Source: JAAXIE01 sp965263155 (GTDB lineage Bacteria; Chloroflexota; Dehalococcoidia; Lucifugimonadales; JAAXIE01). Taken from it: a DNA stretch of 64,000 nucleotides. The stretch is from positions 868,001-932,000 of the forward strand of contig OZ253586.1 in assembly GCA_965263155.1 (NCBI GenBank). The letters run 5' to 3'. Below the pieces are notes generated by a model. The model worked only from the letters and a program-made list of their open reading frames with translations, was not told where the DNA came from and ran no database searches. Position numbers and translations under genes: made by a program. This document shows, piece after piece, positions 63,749 to 64,000 of the stretch (within the stretch, counting starts at the first letter, position 1; each line of letters opens with the position of its first letter).

Positions 63749-64000
63749 GCCTACCCGCCAAGATTATGATGGCGGGGCATGAGTAGCTACAACCCCCACG
63801 CCCTTGCTCTAAGACAGATTGCCCCCTACTCAGGCTATGCCCTTTGCCTCTATCCCACAATTAGCTCGCTTGGATTCCTAACGGCTCATTAACGCCAAGG
63901 CGTCGCGGTGAGTTGTTCGTCGCTTGGTCGGGCCGGGCTTGGGAATGGCTACCTCTTCGCGAGGCGTCTTTTTGCTAGACCCAGCTCCATTTACAGACTT

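Overview
The window reads as a chromosomal segment of a GC-rich, probably aerobic heterotroph. My best guess is a Chloroflexota bacterium of the SAR202/Dehalococcoidia type. This is an inference from gene content: four luciferase-like flavin/F420 oxidoreductases, two near-identical-architecture Rieske oxygenases, an amidohydrolase, a GMC oxidoreductase, a lone CoxL-type molybdenum subunit, and an 11-subunit complex I operon with no nuoEFG. No rRNA or marker gene settles the taxonomy.

Layout. 0.2-2.0 kb (minus strand): a small lipoprotein, NAD kinase and a Nudix hydrolase. 2.1-12.8 kb (minus): nuoA-B-C-D-H-I-J-K-(DUF2007-like)-L-M-N, with a good promoter in front of nuoA. 12.9-16.4 kb: gltX, a leader or small RNA ending in a strong terminator, a CNNM/CorC membrane protein and a SnoaL-like protein. 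16.5-22.5 kb: a radical SAM/SPASM protein, a ThDP enzyme, a retropepsin-like protease, an esterase and an amidohydrolase.

22.6-25.9 kb: a DUF6226-like protein, then an AT-richer, translationally coupled three-gene cassette of unknown function. The cassette lies between two copies of the 3' end of a luciferase-like gene. 25.8-50.1 kb is a catabolic region: LLM oxidoreductases, an HpaB-type hydroxylase, GMC oxidoreductase, cupin, SDR, CoxL, two Rieske oxygenases, alpha/beta hydrolases, a solute-binding lipoprotein, a 4,5-dihydroxyphthalate-decarboxylase-like protein, NIPSNAP and RidA. It also holds two Uma2 genes (one broken), a REP-like palindrome, tRNA-Ala and a serine-recombinase remnant. 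Together these suggest oxidation and ring cleavage of aromatic or other recalcitrant organics, but no Rieske reductase is present here.

50.1-64.0 kb is degenerate. It contains broken alpha/beta hydrolase, MgtE, MFS and Ala-rich repeat genes among dispersed repeat fragments. Intact genes in it are an AI-2E family transporter, a CPA2 antiporter, an ATP-grasp protein and a TIR-domain protein. Behind the TIR gene is a small ORF whose frame continues past an in-frame TGA. The strongest candidates for something undescribed are the three-gene cassette, the TIR locus and the dispersed repeat families.
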